Shown here: one piece after another, positions 18,305-27,033 of the stretch
How the letters are laid out: the number at the start of each line of letters is the position of its first letter
Numbering within the stretch: the first letter of the stretch is position 1
Assembly (NCBI RefSeq): GCF_900091605.1
Contig: NZ_FMCQ01000004.1
Span: 620,001-684,000 of the forward strand
Direction: 5' to 3'
Origin: Micromonospora tulbaghiae
GTDB taxonomy: Bacteria; Actinomycetota; Actinomycetes; Mycobacteriales; Micromonosporaceae
Length of the DNA stretch: 64,000 bases
Translations under genes and position numbers: made by a program
The notes under the pieces: model-generated
What the model saw: only the letters and a program-made list of their open reading frames with translations
Told to the model about the DNA's origin: nothing
Databases searched by the model: none

Positions 18305-19039
18305 TTACCAGTGGGTCAGGCGGGTGGCCAGGACTGTCAGGGCTGCCACGCCTGCTGTCGACGTGCGCAGGACCGTCGGGCCCAGGCGGACCGTGCGGGC
18401 GCCTGCTTCGGCGAACGCGGCCAGCTCGTGGTCGGCGATGCCGCCCTCCGGGCCGACCACCAGCACGATCTCGCCGGCCGCCGGCAGGTCGACGGTGGTC
18501 AGCCGGTCCTGTGCGCCCTCGTGCAGCACGAACGCTCCGGCCGCGCCGGCGATCCGGCGGGCCACCGAGGCGGTGGACTCGTCCGGCGCGCCGGCCACCA
18601 CCGGAAGCCACGGGCGGCGGGCCTGCTTGGCCGCCTCCCGGGCGGTGGCCACCCACTTCTGCCGGGCCCGTTCGCCCCGTTCGCCGCGCCACTGCGCCAC
18701 CGAGCGGGACGCCGCCCAGGGCACGATCTCGTCCACCCCGACCTCGGTCATCGCCTGCACGGCGAGTTCACCCCGGTCGCCCTTGGCGATGCCCTGCACC
18801 ACGACCAGCCGGGGCACCGGCGCGTCCGCGTACCCCCGGCTGGTGACCCGCAGGTCGAGCGTGCCGCGGCCGACGGCGGTGACCACCGCGGCGGCGGTGC
18901 CGCCCCGGCCGTCGGCGAGCACCAGTTCCTCGCCGACGCGCAGCCGCTGCACGGTGGCCGCGTGGTGGCCCTCCGGGCCGTCCAGCGTCAGCGTGTCACC
19001 TGTCGGCAGCGCCTCGACCAGGAACAGCGGCGCGGACAC
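18305..19039 (-). CDS. rsmE: 16S rRNA m3U1498 methyltransferase
   Basis: This 244-aa SPOUT methyltransferase transfers a methyl group from AdoMet to N3 of U1498 in 16S rRNA. The N-terminal PUA-like domain covers about residues 1-75 (VSAPLFLVEALPTGDTLTL); the knotted catalytic domain contains VVQGIAKGDRGELAVQAMTE, EIVPWAASRSVA and the AdoMet-binding loop LVVGPEGGIADHE followed by RLGPTVLRTSTAGVAAL. The GTG at 19039 lies one base beyond the dnaJ stop, so it is coexpressed with dnaJ and hrcA, a common actinobacterial arrangement. Confidence 0.94.
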   Translation of the reverse strand: MSAPLFLVEALPTGDTLTLDGPEGHHAATVQRLRVGEELVLADGRGGTAAAVVTAVGRGTLDLRVTSRGYADAPVPRLVVVQGIAKGDRGELAVQAMTEVGVDEIVPWAASRSVAQWRGERGERARQKWVATAREAAKQARRPWLPVVAGAPDESTASVARRIAGAAGAFVLHEGAQDRLTTVDLPAAGEIVLVVGPEGGIADHELAAFAEAGARTVRLGPTVLRTSTAGVAALTVLATRLTHW

Positions 19040-19040
19040 C

Positions 19041-20186
19041 TCAGGCGTGCCCGTTGAAGGCGTCGCGCATCCGGGAGAAGAAACCGCCCTGCTTGGTCAG
19101 CTCGGCGACCTCCTCGCCGCGTGTCTTGGCGAAGTCGCGCAGCATCCGCTCCTGGTCGGCGTCCAGCTTGGTCGGGGTACGCACGTCCAGGTGCACGTAG
19201 AGGTCACCCCGGCCGGTGCCGCGCAGGTGCGGTACGCCCCGGGCGCGCAGCCGCAGCGTGCTGCCGGGCTGGGTGCCGGGCTTGACGTCGACCGTCTCCT
19301 CGCTGTCCAGCGTCTTGATGGTCAGCCGGGTGCCGAGCGCGGCGGCGGTCATCGGCACTGTGACACGGCAGTGCAGGTCGTCGCCCTTGCGGGAGTAGAC
19401 GTCGTGCGGCCGTTCGTGGATCTCGACGTACAGGTCGCCGGCGGTGCCGCCGCCCGGGCCGACCTCGCCCTGCTGGGCCAGGCGGATCCGCATGCCGTCC
19501 TCGACCCCGGCCGGGATCTTGACGGTCAGCGAGCGCCGGGTGCGCACCCGGCCGTCACCGGCGCAGGTCGGGCAGGGGTGCGGGATGGTGGTGCCGTAGC
19601 CCTGGCAGACGGTGCACGGCCGGGCGGAGACCACCTGACCGAGGAAGGTCCGCTGCACCGACTGCACCTCGCCCCGGCCGCCGCACGCCTCGCAGGTGGC
19701 CAGGTGGGTGCCGGCGGCGGTGCCGGCGCCGGAGCAGGTGGTGCAGAGCACTGCGGTGTCGACGGTGATCGGCGCCTCGACGCCGAACGCGGTCTCGTTG
19801 AGGTCCAGTTCCAGGCGCAGGATCGCGTCCGCACCGGGGCGGGTACGCGGACGCGGGCCCCGGCTGCCGCCCGCGGCGCCGCCGAAGAACGCGTCCATGA
19901 TGTCCTGGAAGCCGACGAACGGACCGGCGCCGCCCGGGCCGCCGGGACCGCCCATGCCACCGCCGCCCGGAGCGAGCGGGTCGCCGCCCAGGTCGACGAT
20001 CTGCCGCTTCCGGTCGTCCGAGAGGACCTCGTACGCGGCGTTGATGTCCTTGAACTTCTCCTGGGCCTCCGGGTCCGGATTGACGTCCGGGTGGAACTGC
20101 CGCGCCAGCTTGCGGTAGGCGCGCTTGATCTCGTCGTCGGAGGCGTCCCGGCTCACGCCGAGAATGCCGTAGTAGTCCCTGGCCAC
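19041..20186 (-). CDS. dnaJ: Chaperone protein DnaJ (second, hrcA-linked copy)
   Basis: This 381-aa Hsp40 cochaperone stimulates DnaK ATPase activity. The J domain has [19 protein letters not shown] and the HPD motif ([10 protein letters not shown]). A Gly-rich linker (residues 78-100) is followed by four CxxCxGxG-type zinc repeats, here [24 protein letters not shown] and CPTCAGDG, then the substrate-binding C-terminal domains. I chose the GTG at 20186 because it puts the J domain at the start and has AGGA 11 bases upstream; an ATG at 20204 is in frame. It lies 73 bp downstream of hrcA, without dnaK or grpE, so it is probably DnaJ2 of actinobacteria. Confidence 0.95.
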   Translation of the reverse strand: MARDYYGILGVSRDASDDEIKRAYRKLARQFHPDVNPDPEAQEKFKDINAAYEVLSDDRKRQIVDLGGDPLAPGGGGMGGPGGPGGAGPFVGFQDIMDAFFGGAAGGSRGPRPRTRPGADAILRLELDLNETAFGVEAPITVDTAVLCTTCSGAGTAAGTHLATCEACGGRGEVQSVQRTFLGQVVSARPCTVCQGYGTTIPHPCPTCAGDGRVRTRRSLTVKIPAGVEDGMRIRLAQQGEVGPGGGTAGDLYVEIHERPHDVYSRKGDDLHCRVTVPMTAAALGTRLTIKTLDSEETVDVKPGTQPGSTLRLRARGVPHLRGTGRGDLYVHLDVRTPTKLDADQERMLRDFAKTRGEEVAELTKQGGFFSRMRDAFNGHA

Positions 20187-20259
20187 TGCGTTAGGTGTCC
20201 TCATGTTCGTCTCGCGTCGCTCCGGTCGTCGGCCGGAACCGGCCGTCGGCCCTGACTGG

Positions 20260-21282
20260 TCAGTTCTGGGCCAGCAGTTCGCCCACGTAGCGTGCCACGG
20301 CCCTCACCATGGCGATATTGCCGGGGTAGTCCATCCGGGTCGGCCCGAGCACGCCGAGCCCGCCGACGATCGTGCTGCCCGGTCCGTAGCCGGTGCTGAC
20401 CACCGAGGCGGCCCGCAGGTTGTCGAACTCGTTCTCGTCGCCGATGAGCACCCGGGTGGTGCTCGGCTCGGTCTCGCCGATCAGCTTGAGCAGCACGACC
20501 TCTTCTTCGAGCGCCTCCAGGATGGGCCGCAGCGAACCCTGGAAGTCGAGCAGGCCACCCCGGGTGAGGTTGGCCTGCCCGGCCAGCGCGAGCCGCTCCT
20601 CGTGCCGTTCCACGAGCGTCTCCAGCAGCACGGTGGAGAGCGTGGTCATGGCCGGGCGCAGATGCGGCGCGGACTCCTCGACGAGCGCCTGCACCAGCGG
20701 CGGCGTCTCGGCGAGCTGGCTGCCGACGAGCTTCTCGTTCACCAGCCGGCGCAGGTCGGTCACGTCGTCGGCGGGCACCGGGGCGGGCAGCTCGACCAGC
20801 CGCTGCTCGACCCGGCCGGTGTCGGCGATCATGACGACCATCAGCCGGGTGGTGGAGATCGGCACCAGCTCCAGGTGGCGCACCTTGGACCGGGCCAGGC
20901 TCGGGTACTGCACCACGGCGACCTGCCGGGTGAGCTGGGCGAGCAGCCGGACGGTGCGGTGCACCACGTCGTCCAGGTCGACGGCGCCGACCAGGAAGCG
21001 CTCGATCGCCCGGCGCTCGGCCGGGCTGAGCGGCTTGACCCGGGAGAGCCGGTCGACGAAGAGACGGTAGCCGCGGTCGGTGGGCACCCGGCCGGCGCTG
21101 GTGTGCGGCTGCCGGATGTAGCCCTCCTCCTCCAGCACCGCCATGTCGTTGCGCACCGTGGCCGGCGAGACGCCGAGCTGGTGCCGCTCGACCAGGGCCT
21201 TGCTGCCGACCGGCTCCTGCGTGGCGACGTAGTCCTCGACGATCGCGCGCAGCACGGCGAGTTTGCGGTCGTCGAGACCCAT
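20260..21282 (-). CDS. hrcA: Heat-inducible transcription repressor HrcA
   Basis: This 340-aa repressor binds CIRCE operators and needs GroEL for activity. It begins [20 protein letters not shown] with the N-terminal winged helix and contains [20 protein letters not shown] near residue 40, the recognition region. The rest carries the GAF-like and dimerisation domains ([21 protein letters not shown] near the end). The ATG at 21282 has a perfect ribosome binding site, AGGAGGTGGGGA. A CIRCE element lies 55 bp upstream, so the gene represses itself and the downstream dnaJ-rsmE. Confidence 0.97.
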   Translation of the reverse strand: MGLDDRKLAVLRAIVEDYVATQEPVGSKALVERHQLGVSPATVRNDMAVLEEEGYIRQPHTSAGRVPTDRGYRLFVDRLSRVKPLSPAERRAIERFLVGAVDLDDVVHRTVRLLAQLTRQVAVVQYPSLARSKVRHLELVPISTTRLMVVMIADTGRVEQRLVELPAPVPADDVTDLRRLVNEKLVGSQLAETPPLVQALVEESAPHLRPAMTTLSTVLLETLVERHEERLALAGQANLTRGGLLDFQGSLRPILEALEEEVVLLKLIGETEPSTTRVLIGDENEFDNLRAASVVSTGYGPGSTIVGGLGVLGPTRMDYPGNIAMVRAVARYVGELLAQN

Positions 21283-21336
21283 TCCCCACCTCCTGACGCA
21301 CCTCGGTCGGGCCGTCGCGCGGCATCCGCCGTGCGG

Positions 21337-21363
21337 CTGGCACTCGACTGTAGCGAGTGCCAG
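21337..21363 (-). promoter_or_regulatory. CIRCE operator (HrcA binding site)
   Basis: The sequence CTGGCACTC, nine bases, GAGTGCCAG is a perfect 9-9-9 inverted repeat matching the CIRCE pattern (consensus TTAGCACTC-N9-GAGTGCTAA) with three substitutions per arm half (TT and A replaced). It lies 55 bp upstream of hrcA and would be bound by HrcA to control hrcA-dnaJ-rsmE after heat shock. Confidence 0.93.
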
Positions 21364-21514
21364 TCTACGTCGGCACCCCCGCCGACGCGATGATCGGCTG
21401 ACGGACCTGCGGTGCGGCCCGCCCCACAGCACGGCCCACCAGGGCCGAACAGCCGGTCATCGTCGGTCTGTGTCGCTCTGGTGCCGGTTGACGGCTGCCC
21501 CTACCGTGGCGACC

Positions 21515-22162
21515 ATGACTGAACCTCCTCGCCCGCCCGGGGCAGGGGACTCCGGCCCCCAGCCCGACCCGTCGGCGCCCTACGGCTCGCCGGCCGGCGA
21601 ACCGCCCACCGCTCCACTGTCCGGCGCGCCGGACGCGGGCGGCTATCCCCCGCCCGGTGACTATCCGCCCCCGGGTGGCTACCCGCCTCCGGGCGGTCAA
21701 CCTCCGCCGGGCGGCTACCCGCCCCCTGGTGGTTACCCCCCGCCGGGCGGCACGCCGGGCTACGGCGCCGCCGGCTACCCGGCCGGTGGCGGATACGGCC
21801 CCGCGGCGTACGCCGACAACGACGAGAAGACCTGGGCGCTGGTGTCGCACTTCGGTGGCGCCGCAGGCGTCATCGTCGGTGGCGGTCTGCTCGGCTGGGT
21901 CGCCCCGCTGATCGCCATGATGACCCGCGGTCAGCAGTCGCCGACGGTCCGCGCCCACGCGGTCGCGGCGCTGAACTTCCAGATCACCTGGACTATCGCC
22001 AGCGTGCTCGCCTGGGTGATCACGGTCATCACCTGCGGGATCCTGTTCTTCGTCCCGATGCTGGTCTGGCTGGTGCCGCTGATCTTCGGGATCATCGGCG
22101 GGATCAAGGCCAACGAGGGTGTGCTCTACCGCTACCCGATGACCTACAACTTCATCAAGTGA
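21515..22162 (+). CDS. DUF4870-type membrane protein with proline/glycine-rich head
   Basis: This 215-aa protein has an 85-residue N-terminus full of YPPPGG repeats (about eight), then a membrane domain with two or three hydrophobic segments (residues 115-200). The segment DEKTWALVSHFGGAAGVIVG and the ending FGIIGGIKANEGVLYRYPMT match DUF4870. Members are widespread small membrane proteins of unknown function. The ATG at 21515 gives the start MTEPPRPPGAGD. It is divergent from hrcA, with the CIRCE element between them, and convergent with hemW. The repeats are protein-level and not a mobile element. Confidence 0.85.
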   Translation: MTEPPRPPGAGDSGPQPDPSAPYGSPAGEPPTAPLSGAPDAGGYPPPGDYPPPGGYPPPGGQPPPGGYPPPGGYPPPGGTPGYGAAGYPAGGGYGPAAYADNDEKTWALVSHFGGAAGVIVGGGLLGWVAPLIAMMTRGQQSPTVRAHAVAALNFQITWTIASVLAWVITVITCGILFFVPMLVWLVPLIFGIIGGIKANEGVLYRYPMTYNFIK

Positions 22163-22197
22163 CACCGCCGGCCGGCCGAGGGGGCGGCCGGCCGGTG
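22163..22197. terminator. Bidirectional terminator between convergent genes
   Basis: CCGGCCGGCC (22168-22177) pairs with GGCCGGCCGG (22186-22195), loop eight bases, directly after the DUF4870 stop and before the hemW stop. No T-run; typical of GC-rich actinobacterial terminators. Confidence 0.65.
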
Positions 22198-22201
22198 CCG
22201 G

Positions 22202-23425
22202 TCACGGCAGCAGGTCGCGTACCACCGCGTCGGCCAGCAGCCGGCCGCGCAGCGTCAGCACCACAAGCCCTCGCGCGTACGCCCCGTCGTCGAGCAACCC
22301 GGCGTCCCGGGCCCGCTCGGCGCCCGCCCGTCCGGCGGAGTCCAGCACGTCCAGCGGCAGACCGGAGGCGAGCCGCACCCGCAGCATCACGTCCTCCATG
22401 TGCTGCTCGTCAGCGGTGAGCTGTTCCCGGGCCAGCGCGGGCGAGGCGCCCTCGGCCAGCCGCGCCGCGTACGCGCTCGGGTGCTTGACGTTCCACCAGC
22501 GCACGCCGCCGACGTGGCTGTGCGCCCCCGGGCCCAGGCCCCACCAGTCGGCGCCGGTCCAGTAGAGCAGGTTGTGCCGGCACCGGGCCGCCGCCGAGCG
22601 GGCCCAGTTCGACACCTCGTACCAGGAGAATCCGGCCTCGCCGAGCGCGGCCTCCGCGGCCAGGTAGCGGTCCGCCGCCACGTCGTCGGAGGGGTACGGC
22701 AGCTCGCCCCGGCGCATCCGCGCGGCCAGCCGGGTGCCGTCCTCCACGATCAGGGCGTACGCGCTGACGTGATCCACGCCCGCGTCGACCACCTGGGCCA
22801 GCGAGGCGGCGAAGTCCTCGGCCGTCTCGCCCGGCGTGCCGTAGATCAGGTCCAGGTTCACGTGCTCGAACCCGGCGTCGCGCGCCTCCAGCGCGGCGGC
22901 GGTGGCCCGGCCCGCGCTGTGCCGCCGGTCGAGCACCGCCAGCACGCCGGGTGCGGCGGACTGCATGCCCAGCGAGATCCGGGTGTACCCGGCCGCCCGC
23001 AGCGTCTTGAGCGACTCCGGGCCGACCGACTCGGGGTTGGCCTCGGTGGTCACCTCGGCGTCGGCGGCCAGCCCCCAGACGCGGTCGATGCCGTCGAGGA
23101 TCCGGGCCAGGTCGTCGGACGGCAGCAGGGTGGGCGTGCCGCCGCCGACGAAGACGGTGTCGACCCGGGGCGGCGGCGAGTCGCCCAGCACCCGGGCGGC
23201 CAGCTCCAGCTCGGCCAGCACCGAGTCGGCGTACGTCTCCCGGCTCGCCCCGCCGCCCAGCTCCGACGCGGTGTACGTGTTGAAGTCGCAGTAGCCGCAC
23301 CGGCTGGCGCAGAACGGGACGTGGACGTACACGCCGAAGCCGCGCGCGCCGACGGCGCGACGGGCGGTGGCGGGCAGCGATCCGTCACGCGGGACGGGTT
23401 CGCCTTCTGGAAGGACGCCGGGCAT
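22202..23425 (-). CDS. hemW: Radical SAM protein HemW (heme chaperone; coproporphyrinogen dehydrogenase-like)
   Basis: This 407-aa radical SAM enzyme has the cluster motif CASRCGYCDFN (Cys-x3-Cys-x2-Cys) near residue 39, as in HemW, and GGGTPTLLP for AdoMet binding. It lacks the extra N-terminal region of true HemN; current evidence for the family is heme binding and transfer rather than oxygen-independent coproporphyrinogen oxidation. Other signatures include LDLIYGTPGETAEDF, SAYALIVEDGT and YWTGADWWGLGPGAHS. The start MPGVLPEGEPVPRDG at 23425 lies only 19 bp from the start of the divergent enoyl-CoA hydratase, leaving no room for a normal 5' leader. Confidence 0.93.
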   Translation of the reverse strand: MPGVLPEGEPVPRDGSLPATARRAVGARGFGVYVHVPFCASRCGYCDFNTYTASELGGGASRETYADSVLAELELAARVLGDSPPPRVDTVFVGGGTPTLLPSDDLARILDGIDRVWGLAADAEVTTEANPESVGPESLKTLRAAGYTRISLGMQSAAPGVLAVLDRRHSAGRATAAALEARDAGFEHVNLDLIYGTPGETAEDFAASLAQVVDAGVDHVSAYALIVEDGTRLAARMRRGELPYPSDDVAADRYLAAEAALGEAGFSWYEVSNWARSAAARCRHNLLYWTGADWWGLGPGAHSHVGGVRWWNVKHPSAYAARLAEGASPALAREQLTADEQHMEDVMLRVRLASGLPLDVLDSAGRAGAERARDAGLLDDGAYARGLVVLTLRGRLLADAVVRDLLP

Positions 23426-23444
23426 GGCCACTAGTGTGCCCGGC

Positions 23445-24230
23445 ATGACCTCTCCGGACGCTCTCGTGCGAGTCGCCACGGCCCGTGGGGTGACCACCCT
23501 CACCCTGGACAGCCCGCACAATCGCAACGCGCTCTCCACGCCCCTGATGACCCAGCTGCTGGCCGGGCTGGCCGACGCGGTCGCCGACGGCGCGGTACGC
23601 GCGATCGTGCTCGACCACACCGGCCCGGTCTTCTGCTCCGGCGCCGACCTGAAGGAGACAGCCGCCGCGTACGCCAGCGGCACGGTGCCCGCCGGGATGC
23701 TCGGCGACGTGCTCGTCGCGGTACGGGAGTGCCCGAAGCCGGTGGTGGCGAAGGTGGCCGGGCCGGCCCGGGCCGGTGGGCTGGGCCTGATCGCCGCCGC
23801 CGACCTGGCGGTCTGCGCGCAGGAGGCGACGTTCGCGTTCACCGAGGTGCGGATCGGGGTGATCCCGGCGGTGATCTCGGCGACCGTGCTGCCCCGGCTG
23901 GGTCAGCGGGCCGCCGCCGAGCTGTACCTGACCGGCGACACGTTCGACGGCCGCCGGGCCGCCGAGATCGGCCTGGTCACCGCCGCGGTGCCGGGCGACG
24001 AGCTCGACGCCGCCGTCGAGCGCTACTGCGCCTCGCTGGTCAAGGGCGCCCCCGGGGCGCTGGCCGGGGCGAAGGAGCTGCTGCGCCGGACCGCCGGGCC
24101 GGACCTGCGGGCCGAGATCGCCGAGTTGGCCGCGCTGTCGACCGGGTACTTCCTCTCCGACGAGGGGCGCGAGGGCGTGATGGCGTTCCGGGAGAAGCGA
24201 CCCGCCGCCTGGGTGCCCGCCGAGGACTGA
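23445..24230 (+). CDS. Enoyl-CoA hydratase/isomerase family protein
   Basis: This 261-aa crotonase-fold enzyme has the N-terminal CoA-binding stretch TLTLDSPHNRNALSTPLM, the oxyanion loop FCSGADLKE near residue 66 and the second loop region GPARAGGLGLIAAADLAV near 108. At the positions of the two catalytic Glu of classical hydratases, the family region FAFTEVRIGVIPAVIS retains Glu near residue 133. It would add water to, or isomerise, acyl-CoA double bonds in fatty acid or amino acid breakdown; the exact substrate is open. It is divergent from hemW, with the ATG at 23445 just 19 bp away. A long C-terminal helix ends REKRPAAWVPAED. Confidence 0.88.
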   Translation: MTSPDALVRVATARGVTTLTLDSPHNRNALSTPLMTQLLAGLADAVADGAVRAIVLDHTGPVFCSGADLKETAAAYASGTVPAGMLGDVLVAVRECPKPVVAKVAGPARAGGLGLIAAADLAVCAQEATFAFTEVRIGVIPAVISATVLPRLGQRAAAELYLTGDTFDGRRAAEIGLVTAAVPGDELDAAVERYCASLVKGAPGALAGAKELLRRTAGPDLRAEIAELAALSTGYFLSDEGREGVMAFREKRPAAWVPAED

Positions 24231-24347
24231 GGTGCGCGGCGGGCCCTGCGTGAGCCACTCCGGCCGACGTGGGGCCCGCCGGTCGGCCGAGAGCCGCCGT
24301 GGCGGGTGGGACGTACGCTTGTCGGACTGTCGGGACAGGGGGTGCGG

Positions 24348-25202
24348 GTGCGGACGCGAGCGGCGATCGTGGCATCCGGGGTGGCGGTGTGCGTGCTGGC
24401 ACTGCTCGCGGTCTACGTCGTGACCAAGCAGTTCGGCGAGCACCTGCGGCTGCCGCTGGCCAGCCGGACCTGCACCGTGAAGGCGGACGGCGAGGTGGTG
24501 CTCGGCGCCGACCAGATGGCGAACGCGGCCACCATCGCGGCCATCGGGATGCAGCGCCGGATGCCCGAGCGGGCGGTGGTGGTGGCGCTGGCGACCGCGT
24601 ACCAGGAGTCGCACCTGCGCAACATCGCCCACGGTGACCGCGACTCGCTCGGCCTGTTCCAGCAGCGCCCGAGCCAGGGCTGGGGCACCCCGGAGGAGAT
24701 CCAGGATCCGCGGTACGCGGCGAACAAGTTCTACGCCGCGCTGAAGAAGGTCAAGGGCTGGGAGCGGATGCGGATCACCGACGCCGCCCAGCGGGTGCAG
24801 CGGTCGGCGTTCCCCGAGGCGTACCAGAAGTGGGCGGACGAGTCGGAGGTCCTCACCCGCGCGCTGCTCGGCCACGCGACCGGCGCGGTGGCCTGCACCG
24901 TCTCCTCGCCGCCGACGATGCGCGGCCCGGCCGCCGCCAGCGCGGTGCTGGAGAGCCTGTCGCTGGACTGGGGGCTGCCCCGGCTGGCCACGGCGACCGA
25001 TTTGACCGCGCTCACCGTGCCGGCCGGTGACGACCGCAACGGCTGGCGGTACGCGCACTGGCTGGTCTCGCACGCCGACGACCACGGCGTGAAGAAGGTC
25101 CGCTTCGGCAACCTGGAGTGGACCGCCGAGCAGGGCTCCTGGGCCCGGGTGAAGGGCGACCCGGCCTCCGAGGTGCGCGCCGAGGTGTTCGCCGCGGCCT
25201 GA
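24348..25202 (+). CDS. Membrane-anchored lysozyme-like (transglycosylase-fold) protein
   Basis: This 284-aa protein has a short N-terminus and one membrane anchor (AIVASGVAVCVLALLAVYVV, residues 5-24). The external region contains ATAYQESHLRNIAHGDRDSL and LGLFQQRPSQGWGTPEEI near residues 95-125: a Glu in ES followed by GLFQQRPSQGWG is the arrangement seen in lytic transglycosylase-like domains. This suggests peptidoglycan cleavage or binding, by inference. A second half (about residues 190-284) resembles a peptidoglycan-associated fold ending in AEVFAAA. The GTG at 24348 has AGGGGG five bases upstream; GTG at 24342 is an alternative. It runs parallel to the hydratase gene, 117 bp downstream. 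Confidence 0.8.
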   Translation: MRTRAAIVASGVAVCVLALLAVYVVTKQFGEHLRLPLASRTCTVKADGEVVLGADQMANAATIAAIGMQRRMPERAVVVALATAYQESHLRNIAHGDRDSLGLFQQRPSQGWGTPEEIQDPRYAANKFYAALKKVKGWERMRITDAAQRVQRSAFPEAYQKWADESEVLTRALLGHATGAVACTVSSPPTMRGPAAASAVLESLSLDWGLPRLATATDLTALTVPAGDDRNGWRYAHWLVSHADDHGVKKVRFGNLEWTAEQGSWARVKGDPASEVRAEVFAAA

Positions 25203-25216
25203 CCGGCGCCGCCGGG

Positions 25217-26050
25217 TCAGCCCTTGACCGCTCCGGCGACCAGGCCGGAGACCATCCGGCGCTGCACCAGCAGGAAGAAGACGATCACCGGCAGGGTGAA
25301 CAGCGTGGACGCGGCCATCACCGACCCCCAGGCGGTGTCGTCCCGGCCGAAGAAGAACGTCATCGCGACCGGCAGCGTGTATTTCTGCTGGTCGTTGATG
25401 AAGGTCAGCGCGAAGATCAGCTCGTTCCACGCGGTGATGAACGAGAAGATGCTGGTGGCGACCAGGCCGGGCGCGACGAGCGGGAACAGCACCTTGCGGA
25501 ACGTCTGGGCCCGGCTGGCGCCGTCGATGGCGGCGGCCTCCTCCAGTTCCTTGGGCACCGCCGCGACGAAGCCGCGCAGCATCCAGACCGCGAACGGCAG
25601 CGAGAAACCGAGGTACGTGAGGATCAGGCTGGGCAGCGTGTTGTAGAGGCCGAGTCGCTGGATCATCAGGAACAGCGGGATGACCAGCGCCTCCAGCGGG
25701 ATCATCTGCACCACCAGCAGCATGATCAGGAACGTGGTGCGCAGCTTGAACCGGAACCGGGCCACGGCGGTCGCGGCGAGCAGCGCGACCAGCCCGCTCA
25801 GCAGCACCGTCGCCAGCGCGACGAGCGCGCTGTTGAGGAAGAAGTCGGCGAACGTCACGCCCGGGATCAGGTTGCCGGTGAGGATCTCCCGGTAGTGCTC
25901 CAGCGTCGGCTCCGCCGGCACCGGCCGGGGGGTGGACGAGAAGATCTCCCGGTTGGGCTTCAGCGAGGTCGCCACCATCCAGTAGACCGGGAACGCGGCG
26001 AAGAGCGCGACCAGCAGGCCCGCGCCGTTGAGGGCGACCTTCTTCATCAT
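25217..26050 (-). CDS. Sugar ABC transporter permease (MalG/carbohydrate uptake 2 type)
   Basis: This 277-aa inner membrane permease has six predicted transmembrane segments and the cytoplasmic EAA loop EAAAIDGASRAQTFRKVLFP near residue 180, which docks on the ATPase. It is the second permease of a three-gene importer (binding protein, MalF-like and MalG-like permease). The ATG at 26050 overlaps the MalF-like stop by 4 bp; the gene begins MMKKVALNGAGLLVALFAAF. No ATPase gene follows, so a shared one (MsiK-type in actinobacteria) is likely used. It is convergent with the lysozyme-like gene. Confidence 0.93.
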   Translation of the reverse strand: MMKKVALNGAGLLVALFAAFPVYWMVATSLKPNREIFSSTPRPVPAEPTLEHYREILTGNLIPGVTFADFFLNSALVALATVLLSGLVALLAATAVARFRFKLRTTFLIMLLVVQMIPLEALVIPLFLMIQRLGLYNTLPSLILTYLGFSLPFAVWMLRGFVAAVPKELEEAAAIDGASRAQTFRKVLFPLVAPGLVATSIFSFITAWNELIFALTFINDQQKYTLPVAMTFFFGRDDTAWGSVMAASTLFTLPVIVFFLLVQRRMVSGLVAGAVKG

Positions 26051-27033
26051 TCGTCCTCCTGCCGCAGCACCATGCGGACGTACAGGGCGGTCACCACGAG
26101 CAGGATCACGGTGAGGATGACCGCGATGGCGGAGCCGAGGCCGTACTTGGGCGGCGGCGAGAACGCCTCCGCGTACGAGTAGATCGACAGCATGAACGTC
26201 GACCGGTCCTGGGTGCCGCCGGCCAGCACGAACTGCTGGGTGAAGACCTTGAAGTCCCAGATCGTGGAGAGCACCACGAGGATGCCGAAGACCGGCCGCA
26301 GGACCGGGAACGTGACCGACCAGAACACCTTCCACGGCCCGGCGCCGTCGACCCGGGCCGCCTCCTGCAACTCCGTCGGCACGCTCTTGAGCCCGGCCAG
26401 GACGCTCACCGCGATGAACGGGAACGAGTGCCAGACCACCACGAGCGTCAGGATGGCGAAGAACATCAGCGGGTCGTTGAACCAGCCGTACCCGGTCCAG
26501 TCGCTGCGCCCGAACAGGGCCGTGGAGAGCCCGTCCGGGAGCTTGTTGAACAGCCAGGTGACCAGGCCGCTCGTGTCGTCGAAGATCCACTTCCAGACGA
26601 TCGTGCCGGTCAGCGCCGGGGTGGCCCAGGCGAGCATCACGCAGCTCGCCACGAACGTGGCCATCTTCTTGCCCAGGCGGTTGAGCAGCAGCCCGACCAG
26701 GGTGCCGAGGATCATCGTGAGCGCCACGTTGGCGAGCGCGAACAGCACGGTGTTGCGCAGCACCGTACGGAAGAACGGGTCGCCGAGGATCTGCGCGTAG
26801 TTGGCCAGGCCGACCCACGGCCACTCGCGGTCGCCGCGCAGCTGCCGGACGCTGTCCAGCTTGTGGAAGGACATCCACACGACCTGGCCGAGCGGCCAGA
26901 GCAGCAGCACGGCGATGATCGCCAGGCAGGGCAGCAGGAGCAGGTACGGAAGGTGGTCCACCCGGCGACGGCGCCGCCGCGCGGGGGTCTCCCGCGCGGC
27001 GGCCTCGCCGGTGGCCTCGGTCAGCGTGGTCAC
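26047..27033 (-). CDS. Sugar ABC transporter permease (MalF/carbohydrate uptake 1 type)
   Basis: This 328-aa permease has an Arg-rich cytoplasmic head (RRRRRRVDHLPYLLLLPCLA) and about six transmembrane segments, with the EAA loop EAARVDGAGPWKVFWSVTFP near residue 220. The GTG at 27033 overlaps the binding protein stop by 4 bp (GTGA). With its partner it forms the membrane channel of a carbohydrate importer. The substrate cannot be told from these sequences. Confidence 0.93.
   Translation of the reverse strand: MTTLTEATGEAAARETPARRRRRRVDHLPYLLLLPCLAIIAVLLLWPLGQVVWMSFHKLDSVRQLRGDREWPWVGLANYAQILGDPFFRTVLRNTVLFALANVALTMILGTLVGLLLNRLGKKMATFVASCVMLAWATPALTGTIVWKWIFDDTSGLVTWLFNKLPDGLSTALFGRSDWTGYGWFNDPLMFFAILTLVVVWHSFPFIAVSVLAGLKSVPTELQEAARVDGAGPWKVFWSVTFPVLRPVFGILVVLSTIWDFKVFTQQFVLAGGTQDRSTFMLSIYSYAEAFSPPPKYGLGSAIAVILTVILLVVTALYVRMVLRQEDE

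Noticed and set aside
21564..21800. Tandem DNA repeat as a mobile or regulatory element
   Set aside because: The repeats encode the YPPPGG units of the DUF4870 protein and occur in a Pro/Gly-rich head common in this family.
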